A DNA stretch of 64,000 bases from Salinarimonas sp. (GCF_040111675.1 NZ_CP157794.1:3865501-3929500), one strand, 5' to 3'; positions 24,665 through 32,545 are shown, numbered from the stretch's first letter. Numbers and translations: made by a program. Notes: generated by a model from the sequence alone, not told the origin.

Positions 24665-26695
24665 ATGTCCGCGTCCGACCGCATCGTCTTCGCCTGCTCC
24701 TGCGAGCGCACCATGACGCTCGACCCCGATGCCCTCGCCAAAGGCTGCGGCGGGCGGCTGGAGACGGCGAACCAGCTCTGCCGGGCCGAGATCGGCCGGC
24801 TCGAAGCGGCCTTCGCCGCCGGCGCGGCCGTGACGATCGGCTGCACCCAGGAAGAGGACGCCTTCGCCGATGCCGCCGAGGCCGCCGGCGCGAGCGCGCC
24901 CTACGCGCTCGCCAACGTGCGCGAGACCGGCGGCTGGTCGAGCGAGGGCGCGGCCGCCGGCCCGAAGATGGCGGCGCTCCTCGCCATGGCGGGCACGCCC
25001 GTGACCGACGCCGCCATCGTCACGCTGGAGAGCGAGGGCGTCGCCCTGGTGCTCGGCCGCGACGAGGCGGCGATCGAGGCGGCGCGGCGCCTCGCCGACC
25101 ATCTCGACGTCACCGTGCTCTTGGAGCGGCCGGGCGACATCGCCCCGCCGCGCAAGGCGGAGTTCCCCGTGCTGAAGGGACGGGTGCGCACCGCCACGGG
25201 GCATCTCGGCGCCTTCGAGCTCTCCATCGACGACTACGCCGCCCCCTCCCCCGCCTCGCGGGCGAGGCTTCTCTTCGGCCCCGCCCGCGACGGCGCGACC
25301 TCCGCCTGCGACGTCATCGTCGACCTCAGGGGCGACCAGCCGCTGTTTCCCGCGCACGACCTGCGCCCGGGTTACCTTCGCGCCGACCCGCGCGACCCCG
25401 TCGCCGTCGAGCGCGCGCTCTTCGATGCGGCGAACCTCGTCGGCACCTTCGACAAGCCGCGCTTCGTGAACTTCGACGCCGGGCTGTGCGCCCATTCGCG
25501 CTCGAAGATCGTCGGCTGCACGCGCTGCCTCGACCTGTGCCCGACGGGCGCCATCGCGCCGGCGGGCGACCACGTCGCCATCGACCCCGCGATCTGCGCC
25601 GGCTGCGGCCAGTGCGCCGCCGCCTGCCCCACCGGCGCGGCGTCCTACGCGCTGCCCGCCGCCGGCGATCTCGTGGCGCGCCTGCGCGTCGCGACGCGCG
25701 CCTATCGCGCGGCAGGCGGCGCGGACGCGGTGATCCTGTTCCACGACGTCGAGCACGGCGAGCCTCTGATCGACGCGCTCGCGCGCTTCGGCGACGGGCT
25801 GCCGGCGACGGTGATTCCCGTCGCGGTCAACGAGATCACCCAGGTCGGGCCGGAGACCCTCGCCGCGCTCTTCGCCTACGGCGCGGCGGGCGCGCTCTTC
25901 CTCGCCCGCGCGAAGCCGAAGCACCCGCTCGACGGCCTCGCCCGAACCGTCGAGACCGTGAACACGATCCTGACCGCGCTCGGCTTCGGCGAGGCGCCCG
26001 TCGGCGTCGTCGAGACCGACGATCCGGACGCGCTCGGGGCGGCCGCGCGCGCCGCGGCGCGCGCCCGCGCGGGATCGGGCGCGGCGGTCCCGGCGACGTT
26101 CCTCGCCCAGCCGAAGAAGCGCCAGCTGCTCGAGATCGCCTTCCGCGAGCTCCACCGCGTCGCCCCCGCCCCCGTCCCGGTCGTGCCGCTCGCGGCGGGC
26201 GCGCCCTTCGGCGGCATCGTCGTCGACGTCGAGGGCTGCACCCTGTGCCTCTCCTGTGTCTCCGCCTGCCCGGCGGACGCGCTCTCGGACAATCCCGAAC
26301 GGCCGATGCTGCGCTTCACCGAGAGCCTGTGCGTGCAATGCGGCCTGTGCGCCGCGACCTGCCCGGAGGGCGTCATCACGCTGGAGCCCCGCCTCGACTT
26401 CGCCGCTTGGGACGCGCCCAGGCGCGTGATCAAGGAGGAGGAGCCGTTCTGCTGCATCGAGTGCGGCAAGGCCTTCGGCACCAAGGCCACGATCGAGCGG
26501 GTGATGGACAAGCTCGGCGGCCGCCACTGGATGTTCTCGGGCGAGGCCGGCGAGGAGCGCCTGCGCGTCCTGCAGATGTGCGAGGATTGCCGCGTCCAGG
26601 CGGTGGTGAACGAGAGCTTCGATCCGCACGAGGCGCCGCGGCCGAAGCCGCGCACGAGCGAGGACTATATCCGCGAGCGCGGAAAGCTCTCCTGA
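24665..26695 (+). CDS. Multi-[4Fe-4S] ferredoxin-like protein of the formate dehydrogenase cluster
   Basis: A 676-aa cytosolic iron-sulfur protein. Early cysteines (ACSCERTM, GCGGRLETANQLCRAE) precede a first pair of clusters (CTRCLDLCPTGA, CAGCGQCAAACPTGA) near residues 286-330. A second pair follows (CTLCLSCVSACPADA, CVQCGLCAATCPEGV) near 525-575, and then CCIECGKAF and CEDCR. This arrangement is typical of the large ferredoxin divergent from fdh accessory genes; exact electron partners are not known. The ATG at 24665 lies 107 bp from the divergent ligase start, and the AT-rich gap (24600-24640) probably holds both promoters. Confidence 0.85.
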   Translation: MSASDRIVFACSCERTMTLDPDALAKGCGGRLETANQLCRAEIGRLEAAFAAGAAVTIGCTQEEDAFADAAEAAGASAPYALANVRETGGWSSEGAAAGPKMAALLAMAGTPVTDAAIVTLESEGVALVLGRDEAAIEAARRLADHLDVTVLLERPGDIAPPRKAEFPVLKGRVRTATGHLGAFELSIDDYAAPSPASRARLLFGPARDGATSACDVIVDLRGDQPLFPAHDLRPGYLRADPRDPVAVERALFDAANLVGTFDKPRFVNFDAGLCAHSRSKIVGCTRCLDLCPTGAIAPAGDHVAIDPAICAGCGQCAAACPTGAASYALPAAGDLVARLRVATRAYRAAGGADAVILFHDVEHGEPLIDALARFGDGLPATVIPVAVNEITQVGPETLAALFAYGAAGALFLARAKPKHPLDGLARTVETVNTILTALGFGEAPVGVVETDDPDALGAAARAAARARAGSGAAVPATFLAQPKKRQLLEIAFRELHRVAPAPVPVVPLAAGAPFGGIVVDVEGCTLCLSCVSACPADALSDNPERPMLRFTESLCVQCGLCAATCPEGVITLEPRLDFAAWDAPRRVIKEEEPFCCIECGKAFGTKATIERVMDKLGGRHWMFSGEAGEERLRVLQMCEDCRVQAVVNESFDPHEAPRPKPRTSEDYIRERGKLS

Positions 26696-26702
26696 TCCTC
26701 TC

Positions 26703-26757
26703 GGGAACGCTCGGGTTCGGCTGGCGGTTGGGGCGTCAGTCGTAACGGAGCGTTCCC
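26703..26757 (+). promoter_or_regulatory. Inverted repeat that can sequester the ribosome-binding site of the 24-aa gene
   Basis: GGGAACGCTC (26703-26712) is the exact reverse complement of GAGCGTTCCC (26748-26757). The right arm covers part of the GGAG ribosome-binding site (26747-26750) and ends at the base before the ATG at 26758. Pairing in the mRNA would hide the start region. Whether the fold forms is untested. Confidence 0.55.
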
Positions 26758-26832
26758 ATGAACTCGATCATCTATATCGTCGGCCTCGTCGTGATCGTCA
26801 TCGCGATCCTGTCGCTGGTCGGCTTCCTGTGA
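26758..26832 (+). CDS. 24-residue hydrophobic membrane peptide
   Basis: A tiny gene, ATG at 26758 to TGA at 26830-26832. The peptide starts MNSIIYIVGLVVIVIAILSL and ends VGFL. It is a single hydrophobic helix with only one polar N-terminal residue. GGAG (26747-26750) provides the ribosome-binding site, and an inverted repeat overlaps it. It lies between the ferredoxin-like gene and the end of yceD. Peptides of this type are common but usually missed in this order; no function is known. Confidence 0.65.
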   Translation: MNSIIYIVGLVVIVIAILSLVGFL

Positions 26833-26869
26833 GGCGCGGGAGGGCGGGGGTCGCCCCCCGCCCTCAGCC

Positions 26870-27394
26870 TCAGCCTCCGCCCTTGGGACCTTTCAACGCC
26901 TTGAGCTTGTCGAAGGGCGAGCCCTCCTCGCCGTCCTCGACGACGGGCGTGAACTCGGCGCCGGGCTTCTTCGGATAGGGGTCGAGGCCGAGCGCCAGGA
27001 ACTCGGCGGTGAGCGCGCCGAGATCGATGCGGTTGTTGACGATCTCGTCGGGCGGATCGAGCTTGCGCAGCTCCGCCTCCTCCTCGTCCGCGGGCTCGGT
27101 CGCGGGCGCGTAGTCCACGTCGACCTCCTCCTCCACCTCGGCCTCGAAGGGCTCGAGCGTCACGACGCAGGTCTGCGTCACGCGGCCCTTCACCCTGCCG
27201 ACCACGCTCGCGCCCCGCGTATCGCCGGTGACGCGATACTCGCCGACGAGCGTGTGGATGGCGGGCAGCTTGAAGGCCTGCGCGAGCGCGCGGCGCTCCT
27301 CCTCCGTGGCTTCGACGCGGACATTCTCGCCCCGGCCCGGAAGCTTGTCGACCGGAACGAGGCGCGAGAGGGGAAGCGTGTCGTCGTCGTGCAT
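26870..27394 (-). CDS. yceD: YceD family protein (DUF177)
   Basis: A 174-aa DUF177/YceD protein, linked to 23S rRNA accumulation. It normally precedes rpmF or plsX, or in alphaproteobacteria follows the bc1 chaperone as here. The core VVGRVKGRVTQTCVVTLEPFEAEVEEEVDVDYAP carries the conserved cysteine. LDPPDEIVNNRIDLGALTAEFLALGLDPYPKKPGAEF is the typical end. The start at 27394 follows GAGAGGAGAG. It lies 17 bp behind the chaperone gene. Confidence 0.9.
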   Translation of the reverse strand: MHDDDTLPLSRLVPVDKLPGRGENVRVEATEEERRALAQAFKLPAIHTLVGEYRVTGDTRGASVVGRVKGRVTQTCVVTLEPFEAEVEEEVDVDYAPATEPADEEEAELRKLDPPDEIVNNRIDLGALTAEFLALGLDPYPKKPGAEFTPVVEDGEEGSPFDKLKALKGPKGGG

Positions 27395-27411
27395 GGTCGG
27401 GCTCTCCTCTC

Positions 27412-27984
27412 TCAACGCGACGGATCGGGCGCGGTCTCGCCCGAGGGGGCCTCGCCGGGCTCGGCGTCGAGCGCCGGGAAGACCGGGCCGGAGGCGAGGA
27501 TGCCGTCGAGATCCTGCCCCTTCAGCGCGTCCTCGGCCTCGAGCGCGTAAGCGGCGAGGCGGTGCGCGGGTTCCTCGCCGCCGGTGACGTTGCGGGCGAG
27601 CACGGCGGCGAGCGCGTCCGCATCGCGCGCGTCGAGGGCCGCGTCGTAGGCGTGGGCGCGGCCGTAGAAGGCCTCCGCCAGCGTCTTCATCTTCTTGGGC
27701 ACCGAGAGGTCGCCCACGCCCATCTCGCGGAGAGACTGGTCGAGCGAGCGGAAGAAGGCGTCGGCGAGATCCTGGCTCACGTCGGAGGCCGGCGCCGGCA
27801 GCGTGCGCAGGCGCCGGAAGACGAGCACCACGTGCAGCGCGAGGCACTCGAAGCGTCCCTCGACGGTGTCGGGGACGCCGGCGTCGAGATAGAGCCCCGG
27901 CTGGCGCGCGGCCTGGGCGACGCGCGTGTAGAGGCTCTCGATCAGCTCGCGGCGCGGGTCGCGCCTGAAGAAACGTAGGATCAT
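27412..27984 (-). CDS. Ubiquinol-cytochrome c chaperone family protein (CBP3-like)
   Basis: A 190-aa homologue of mitochondrial CBP3, which helps assemble cytochrome bc1. The conserved core is LYTRVAQAARQPGLYLDAGVPDTVEGRFECLALHVVLVFRRL, then FFRSLDQSLREMGVGDLSVPKKMKTLAEAFYGRAHAYDAAL. The C-terminus is acidic and variable. It is divergent from bamE and precedes yceD, the standard alphaproteobacterial order, which supports the assignment. Confidence 0.92.
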   Translation of the reverse strand: MILRFFRRDPRRELIESLYTRVAQAARQPGLYLDAGVPDTVEGRFECLALHVVLVFRRLRTLPAPASDVSQDLADAFFRSLDQSLREMGVGDLSVPKKMKTLAEAFYGRAHAYDAALDARDADALAAVLARNVTGGEEPAHRLAAYALEAEDALKGQDLDGILASGPVFPALDAEPGEAPSGETAPDPSR

Positions 27985-28094
27985 CGGCCTCGCCCGGGTT
28001 GTCCCGCCTTGTCAAAGGGTCTAGGTCGGGGTTAAGCCATTCAGCCGGCGCGGCGCAAGCTCCCTCCTGCCGCAGCCCATCCGGACACGTCCCC

Positions 28095-28598
28095 ATGCGT
28101 CTCGCGAAAGCCTCCCCGATCTCGCAGCCCACCCGCCGCGGCGTCCTGCGGCTCGCCGCGCTCGCGGGCGTCGCGGCCCTCGCGGCCGGCTGCACCACGT
28201 CGCTCGCGCCGATCACCGAGGAGTTCCAGCGCGGCTACATCCTCGACCAGGCGGCGCTCGACCAGGTGACGCCCGGCATGGGCGCGCAGGAGGTGCTGGA
28301 GCTGATGGGCACGCCCTCCACCGTCTCCACGGTGGGGAACCAGTCCTGGTACTACATCAGCCAGACGACCCGCCGCCGCGGCGCCTTCAACCGTCAGGAC
28401 GTCGTCGACCAGACGGTGGCGGCCATCTACTTCACGCCCCAGCTGCGGGTGGAGCGCAAGGCGCTCTACGGCCTCGAGGACGGCGTGATCTTCGACTTCA
28501 TCTCCCGCGAGACGCCGACGGGCGGCGCCGAGCAGAGCTTCGTGCGCCAGCTCTTCCGCGGCGTGACGAGCTGGAACCCGATCGCGCCCGGGCAGTGA
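28095..28598 (+). CDS. bamE: Outer membrane assembly lipoprotein BamE (SmpA)
   Basis: A 167-aa lipoprotein. The signal (RRGVLRLAALAGVAALAAGC) ends at the lipobox, with Cys33 as the predicted lipidated residue. The BamE fold is shown by ILDQAALDQVTPGMGAQEVLELMGTPSTV and WYYISQTTRRRGAF. BamE stabilises the BamA-BamD complex. The ATG at 28095 gives a normal signal length. It is divergent from the bc1 chaperone. Confidence 0.93.
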   Translation: MRLAKASPISQPTRRGVLRLAALAGVAALAAGCTTSLAPITEEFQRGYILDQAALDQVTPGMGAQEVLELMGTPSTVSTVGNQSWYYISQTTRRRGAFNRQDVVDQTVAAIYFTPQLRVERKALYGLEDGVIFDFISRETPTGGAEQSFVRQLFRGVTSWNPIAPGQ

Positions 28599-28623
28599 GC
28601 AGACGTCGGGGCGACATATTCGC

Positions 28624-28820
28624 TCCTTCCCTGTAGGGGAAGGTGTCGCCGCGCGAAGCGCGGTGACGGATGGGGCGCGCGGCACGCGCGTTCGGCGAAG
28701 CCGAAGTGGACCGGCGAGCAGGTCGCTACGGTTCGGGGTTCCGCTTCGCGGAACGCGTCGCTACGCGCCGCGCCCCATCCGTCTCGGCTTCGCCGAGCCA
28801 CCTTCCCCTACAGGGAAGGA
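28624..28820. repeat. Palindromic intergenic repeat, family C, copy 2
   Basis: A 197-bp element with the same 20-bp terminal inverted repeats as copy 1 (TCCTTCCCTGTAGGGGAAGG at the left end). ACGGATGGGGC and GCCCCATCCGT are the nested arms. The central part differs from copy 1. It lies between the convergent bamE and hemN; the remainder of that 303-bp gap has no gene. Confidence 0.9.
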
Positions 28821-28901
28821 AAGCGCTCAGCCGCTGTCCCGCAGGTTACAAGCCGTTGCAGACCCGAACGGGGGGGAACCCAACGACGCCGGCCCCCTCC
28901 C

Positions 28902-30290
28902 TCACACGGCCCGCGAATGCCGGCTCGCCTGCGGCGCCCAATGGGCGTCGAGGCGCGCCGCGACGTTGCGGACGTGGAAGCGGGCGTGGGGCGGCACCGT
29001 GACGCGCCGGCCCGCGCGGGCGCACAGCCCGTCGGCGACGAGCGGGTCGAGCCGCTCCAGCTCCGCGTCGAAGAACGCCTCGTCGACGCCGTGCGCCGCG
29101 GCGAGCGCGCCGCAATCGACGTCGAAGCGGCTCATCAGGGCGTAGATCGCCGCCCGGCGCAGCGCGTCCTCGGGCGTGACGGGCACGCCGCGCACGACGG
29201 GGATGCGGCCGTCGTCGACGGCCTGGGCCCACTTGCCGAGATGCGGCTCGTTCTGGGCGTAGCCCATGGGCAGCGCGCCGATGGCGGAGGCGCCGAAGCC
29301 GATCAGCGTCTCGGCCGTGTCGGTCGTATAGCCCTGGAAATTGCGCTTGAGCGTGCCCTCGCGCGCGGCGATCGCGAGCGGGTCGTCGGGCCGCGCGTAA
29401 TGGTCGAAGCCGACCTCGACGAAGCCCGCCTCGGCGAACGCCTCGGCCGCGGCCGCGGCCTGTGCCAGACGCTCGGCGGCGCCGGGGAGGAGCGCCGCGT
29501 CGATCGCCGCCTGGTGCTTGGCGAACCACGGCACGTGCGCGTAGCCGAACACGGCCGCGCGATCGGGCGCCATGGCGAGCACCGCGGCGACGCTGGCGCG
29601 CACATGGGCCACGGTCTGCTTCGGCAGGCCGTACATCAGGTCGACGTTGATGCGGTGGATGCCGTTCGCGCGCAGGAGCGCCACCGCGGCGGCGACCTGC
29701 TCGGTGGGCTGCACCCGGTGGACGAGGCGCTGCACCTCGGGGTCGACGTCCTGCACGCCGAGCGAGACGCGGTTCACGCCCGCCCCGGCGAGCGCGGAGG
29801 CCATCTCCTCGGTGAGCGTGCGCGGATCGATCTCCACCGCGATCTCCGCGTCCGGCGCGAAGGGGAAGCTCGCCTCGAGCCGCTCGATCACCGACACGAA
29901 ATCCGCCGGGGCGAGGATGGTGGGCGTGCCGCCGCCGAAATGCAGGTGCGCCACCGGCCCCTTGCGCGGCATCGCCGCGGCGACCCGCTCCGCCTCCTGC
30001 TCCAGCCGGCGCGCGTAGCGCGCGATGCGGGCGTCGTCGTTCAGCACCGAGGTGTGGCAGCCGCAATACCAGCACAGCACCCGGCAATAGGGCACGTGCA
30101 CATAGAGCGACAGCGGCGTCTCCCCGTCGAGCTCGGCCAGCCAGCGCCGGTAGAGCGCCTCGTCGACGAACGGCCCGAACTGCGCCGCCGTCGGATAGCT
30201 CGTGTAGCGCGGCACCGTCTCCAGCGCATAGGCGGCGGGTATGGCGGCGGGGGTGAGGGCGGGTGCCCGGGAGGGGGAGATCGTGCGCAT
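28902..30290 (-). CDS. hemN: Oxygen-independent coproporphyrinogen III oxidase
   Basis: A 462-aa radical SAM enzyme making protoporphyrinogen IX when oxygen is low. The cluster motif is CRVLCWYC (CX3CX2C). Other HemN hallmarks are VPRYTSYPTAAQF, HFGGGTPTIL, EIDPRTL, SLGVQDVDPEVQ, DLMYGLPKQT and the C-terminal HemN domain with RNFQGYTT. The ATG at 30290 gives the family length. An FNR/FixK-type box lies 35 bp upstream, consistent with oxygen control. Confidence 0.95.
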   Translation of the reverse strand: MRTISPSRAPALTPAAIPAAYALETVPRYTSYPTAAQFGPFVDEALYRRWLAELDGETPLSLYVHVPYCRVLCWYCGCHTSVLNDDARIARYARRLEQEAERVAAAMPRKGPVAHLHFGGGTPTILAPADFVSVIERLEASFPFAPDAEIAVEIDPRTLTEEMASALAGAGVNRVSLGVQDVDPEVQRLVHRVQPTEQVAAAVALLRANGIHRINVDLMYGLPKQTVAHVRASVAAVLAMAPDRAAVFGYAHVPWFAKHQAAIDAALLPGAAERLAQAAAAAEAFAEAGFVEVGFDHYARPDDPLAIAAREGTLKRNFQGYTTDTAETLIGFGASAIGALPMGYAQNEPHLGKWAQAVDDGRIPVVRGVPVTPEDALRRAAIYALMSRFDVDCGALAAAHGVDEAFFDAELERLDPLVADGLCARAGRRVTVPPHARFHVRNVAARLDAHWAPQASRHSRAV

Positions 30291-30324
30291 GAGGGAAGTG
30301 AAGCGCGGCGGGCGGGGGGTGTCG

Positions 30325-30338
30325 TTGATCTGGCGCAA
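30325..30338 (-). promoter_or_regulatory. FNR/FixK-type box upstream of hemN
   Basis: TTGCGCCAGATCAA on the minus strand (TTGATCTGGCGCAA on the plus strand). It matches the FNR/FixK/FnrL pattern TTGNN-N4-NNCAA and sits 35-48 bp before the hemN start. hemN is a common target of these low-oxygen regulators in alphaproteobacteria. Confidence 0.75.
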
Positions 30339-30383
30339 GGGGGGCGTGCGGGGGGGCGATGACGGCGTCGCCACCCGTGTCAT

Positions 30384-30430
30384 CCCCGGCCGGAGCCGGC
30401 GAAGCCGGCGCAGGGGAAGGGGACCCAGCG
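30384..30430. repeat. Left arm of a large palindrome split by the IS256-family element
   Basis: This arm contains CCCCGGCCGGAGC and GCAGGGGAAGGGGACCCAGC. Its reverse complement is found, with a few mismatches, at 31948-31994, on the other side of the transposon. The two arms probably formed one intergenic palindrome like families A-D before the insertion. Confidence 0.65.
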
Positions 30431-30518
30431 CGACTCGCCGCGCCGGAAGCCGCTCATCGCGGCCGCGACCAGCCGCCTGGTCGGCGGCATGCAGCGCGCC
30501 TTCGGCGGGTCGCGTACT

Positions 30519-31919
30519 GTGTCTTCTGCAAAAATCCGATGCTAAGATCGGCGGTCATGGCACGCTGGTGATGTCTGAAGTCACCGACCCCTGGAGGGTG
30601 CATGCCATGACCGGAGAGAAGGGTAAGTCCGTCACGTTGGATGTCCAGGCGCTGCTGTCGCGGGACGAGGATTATCTGCCGCGGATGGTTCAAGCGATCG
30701 TGGAGGCGACGCTGGAGGCGGAGATGACGGCGGTGCTGAACGCGGAGAAGAGCGAGCGGACGGAGGGGCGCCGGGGCTACCGTGCGGGCTACTACACGCG
30801 CTCGCTGGTGACGCGGGTCGGGACGCTGGAGCTGCGGGTGCCGCAGGATCGGCACGGGCTGTTCTCGACGCAGCTGTTCGAGCGCTACCAGCGCTCGGAG
30901 AAGGCGCTGGTGGGCGCGCTGGCGCAGATGTACGTGCAGGGGGTCTCGACGCGCAAGGTCAAGGCGATCACCGAGGAGCTGTGCGGACACTCCTTCTCGG
31001 CCTCGGCGATCAGCGCGATCAACAAGCGTATGGACGCGGAGCTGGAGGCGTTCGCGCGCCGGCCGCTGACGGAGGCCTATCCCTACCTGATCCTGGACGC
31101 GCGCTACGAGAAGGTCCGCGAGATCGGGATCCAGAGCCGGGCCGTGCTGGTCGCGATCGGGATCGACGGGGAGGGGCGGCGCAACGTGCTGGGCGTCGAG
31201 CTCGCCAACCGGGAGAGCCGCTCGAGCTGGCGGGACTTCCTGCTCGGGCTGAAGGCGCGGGGGCTGTCGGGCGTGGAGTTCGTGGTCTCGGACGATCACG
31301 AGGGGCTCAAGCGCGCGGTGACGGAGACGCTCACCGACGCGGCCTGGCAACGCTGCTACGTGCACTTCCTGCGTAACGCTCTCGACCACGTGCCGCGCAA
31401 GCACGACGACGACTGCCTGCAGGAGCTGCGCTGGTTCTACGACCGGCGCGACCTCGCCGAGGTCCGCCAGGATCTCGCCCGCTGGCTGAACAAGTGGCAG
31501 GACAAGTACCCGAAGCTGACGCAGTGGGTCGAGGACAACGTCGAGGAGACGCTGACCTTCTACCGGCTGCCGCGCCAGCACCATAAGCATCTGAAGTCCA
31601 CGAACATGCTCGAGCGCTTCAACCAGGAGATCAAGCGCCGCACGACGGTGGTGCGCATCTTCCCCGACGACGCGGCCTGCCTGCGCCTCGTCCGCGCGCT
31701 GGCGGTCGAGATCCACGAAAACTGGCTGGAGGGCACGCGCTACCTCAACATGAGCCACCTGGCCGAGCACAAGAAGGAACAGATGCGGCAGCTGGACCGC
31801 GCAGAAGCCGCCTAACGGCGGCTGGGGCGGGGCGAGCGCCCTGCTATTGAGGAGCCAGCGCTCGCCCCGCCCCCGAACCCCACCGGCGCGCCAAACCGCC
31901 ACGCTTTTGCAGAAAACAC
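30519..31919 (+). mobile_element. IS256-family insertion sequence
   Basis: A 1.4-kb element bounded by GTGTCTTCTGCAAAA (30519-30533) and its near-complement TTTTGCAGAAAACAC (31905-31919), one mismatch in 15. It contains one intact transposase gene. No clear 8-9 bp target duplication is visible at the flanks, so the exact tips may be off by a base or two, or one flank has changed. It sits between the arms of a palindromic repeat. Confidence 0.85.
30607..31815 (+). CDS. IS256-family transposase
   Basis: A 402-aa mutator-type transposase, apparently intact. The DDE residues fall in LILDARYEKV (D164), VVSDDHEGL (D229/D230) and STNMLERFNQEIKRR (E336). The domain order is the N-terminal RTEGRRGYRAGYYTRSL zinc/DNA-binding part, then the catalytic core. 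The ATG at 30607 follows CTGGAGG with good spacing; the frame is open much further upstream, out of the element, without homology. Confidence 0.95.
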   Translation: MTGEKGKSVTLDVQALLSRDEDYLPRMVQAIVEATLEAEMTAVLNAEKSERTEGRRGYRAGYYTRSLVTRVGTLELRVPQDRHGLFSTQLFERYQRSEKALVGALAQMYVQGVSTRKVKAITEELCGHSFSASAISAINKRMDAELEAFARRPLTEAYPYLILDARYEKVREIGIQSRAVLVAIGIDGEGRRNVLGVELANRESRSSWRDFLLGLKARGLSGVEFVVSDDHEGLKRAVTETLTDAAWQRCYVHFLRNALDHVPRKHDDDCLQELRWFYDRRDLAEVRQDLARWLNKWQDKYPKLTQWVEDNVEETLTFYRLPRQHHKHLKSTNMLERFNQEIKRRTTVVRIFPDDAACLRLVRALAVEIHENWLEGTRYLNMSHLAEHKKEQMRQLDRAEAA

Positions 31920-31947
31920 TGGACGTAACTCTTCGGCGCACATCCTG

Positions 31948-31994
31948 CGCTGGGCCCCCTTCCCCTGCGCGCCTGACGGCGCTCCGGCCGGGGG
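31948..31994. repeat. Right arm of the palindrome split by the IS256-family element
   Basis: CGCTGGGCCCCCTTCCCC at the left and GCTCCGGCCGGGGG at the right. Together these are the reverse complement, with a few differences, of 30384-30430. The stretch between the transposase stop and the next gene (31816-32003) holds only the IS end and this arm. Confidence 0.65.
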
Positions 31995-32003
31995 CGACAC
32001 GGT

Positions 32004-32447
32004 TCACCCCGCCAGAGCCCGGTGCGGGTCCATCGCATCCGGCATCCAGTACGTCGCCACCGCCTCGGCCGCCTCCGACCGCGCGCCCCCCTCGCGCTCG
32101 ACATAGGCGCGCAGCGCGAAAAGGAGCCGGGTCAGCCGCCGCAGCGCCGGGCCCTGCCGTCCCTCCTCCCCGAAGGCGACGACCTCCGCCTCGGCCAGCG
32201 CCAGCGCGATGGCGAGGAATGCGCCGTCGCGCGAGGCGGGGCGGAAGTCGCTGGCGCGCCGGGCGATGTGGCCCAGCGTCGCCGTGATCTCGGAGACGGT
32301 GCTCTCCGCCGCGATCCGCTCGCGCGGGCTCTCCCCGTGCAGTTCCCGCTCCTCCGCGACCCGCCGCCGCCGGATGAGATCGCCCGCTTCCGCGCACAAG
32401 GCCGCGAGCGGGCACGCGCCCGCGTCGCCCGGAATGCTCTCCCCCAT
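32004..32447 (-). CDS. Hypothetical helical protein
   Basis: A 147-aa protein that I do not recognise. It begins MGESIPGDAGACPLAALCAE and appears largely helical and charged (IRRRRVAEERELHGESPRERIAAESTVSEI), with no signal peptide or membrane segment. The ATG at 32447 follows CGGAGAACC. It is divergent from an HTH gene, sharing an AT-rich intergenic region with nested inverted repeats, so the HTH protein may regulate it. Confidence 0.6.
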   Translation of the reverse strand: MGESIPGDAGACPLAALCAEAGDLIRRRRVAEERELHGESPRERIAAESTVSEITATLGHIARRASDFRPASRDGAFLAIALALAEAEVVAFGEEGRQGPALRRLTRLLFALRAYVEREGGARSEAAEAVATYWMPDAMDPHRALAG

Positions 32448-32480
32448 TGGGGTTCTCCGTTGCTGGTATCCGATGATGGA

Positions 32481-32520
32481 TTTAATATCACCCGCACGCC
32501 GGGCGTGCGTCAATATTAAA
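32481..32520. promoter_or_regulatory. Nested inverted repeats in the divergent promoter region of the HTH gene
   Basis: TTTAATAT (32481-32488) pairs with ATATTAAA (32513-32520). Within this lies CGCACGCC-G-GGCGTGCG (32493-32509), a perfect 8-bp inverted repeat. Both are centred at about 32501, between the divergent starts at 32447 and 32546. This is a candidate operator for the neighbouring HTH protein. Confidence 0.6.
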
Positions 32521-32545
32521 AATATCGAACGAGCAAAAATCAATC

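Noticed and set aside
30519..31919. Target-site duplication of the IS256 element
   Set aside because: I compared the flanks and saw only loose similarity (CGTAC against ACGTAA), not a clean 8-9 bp direct repeat.
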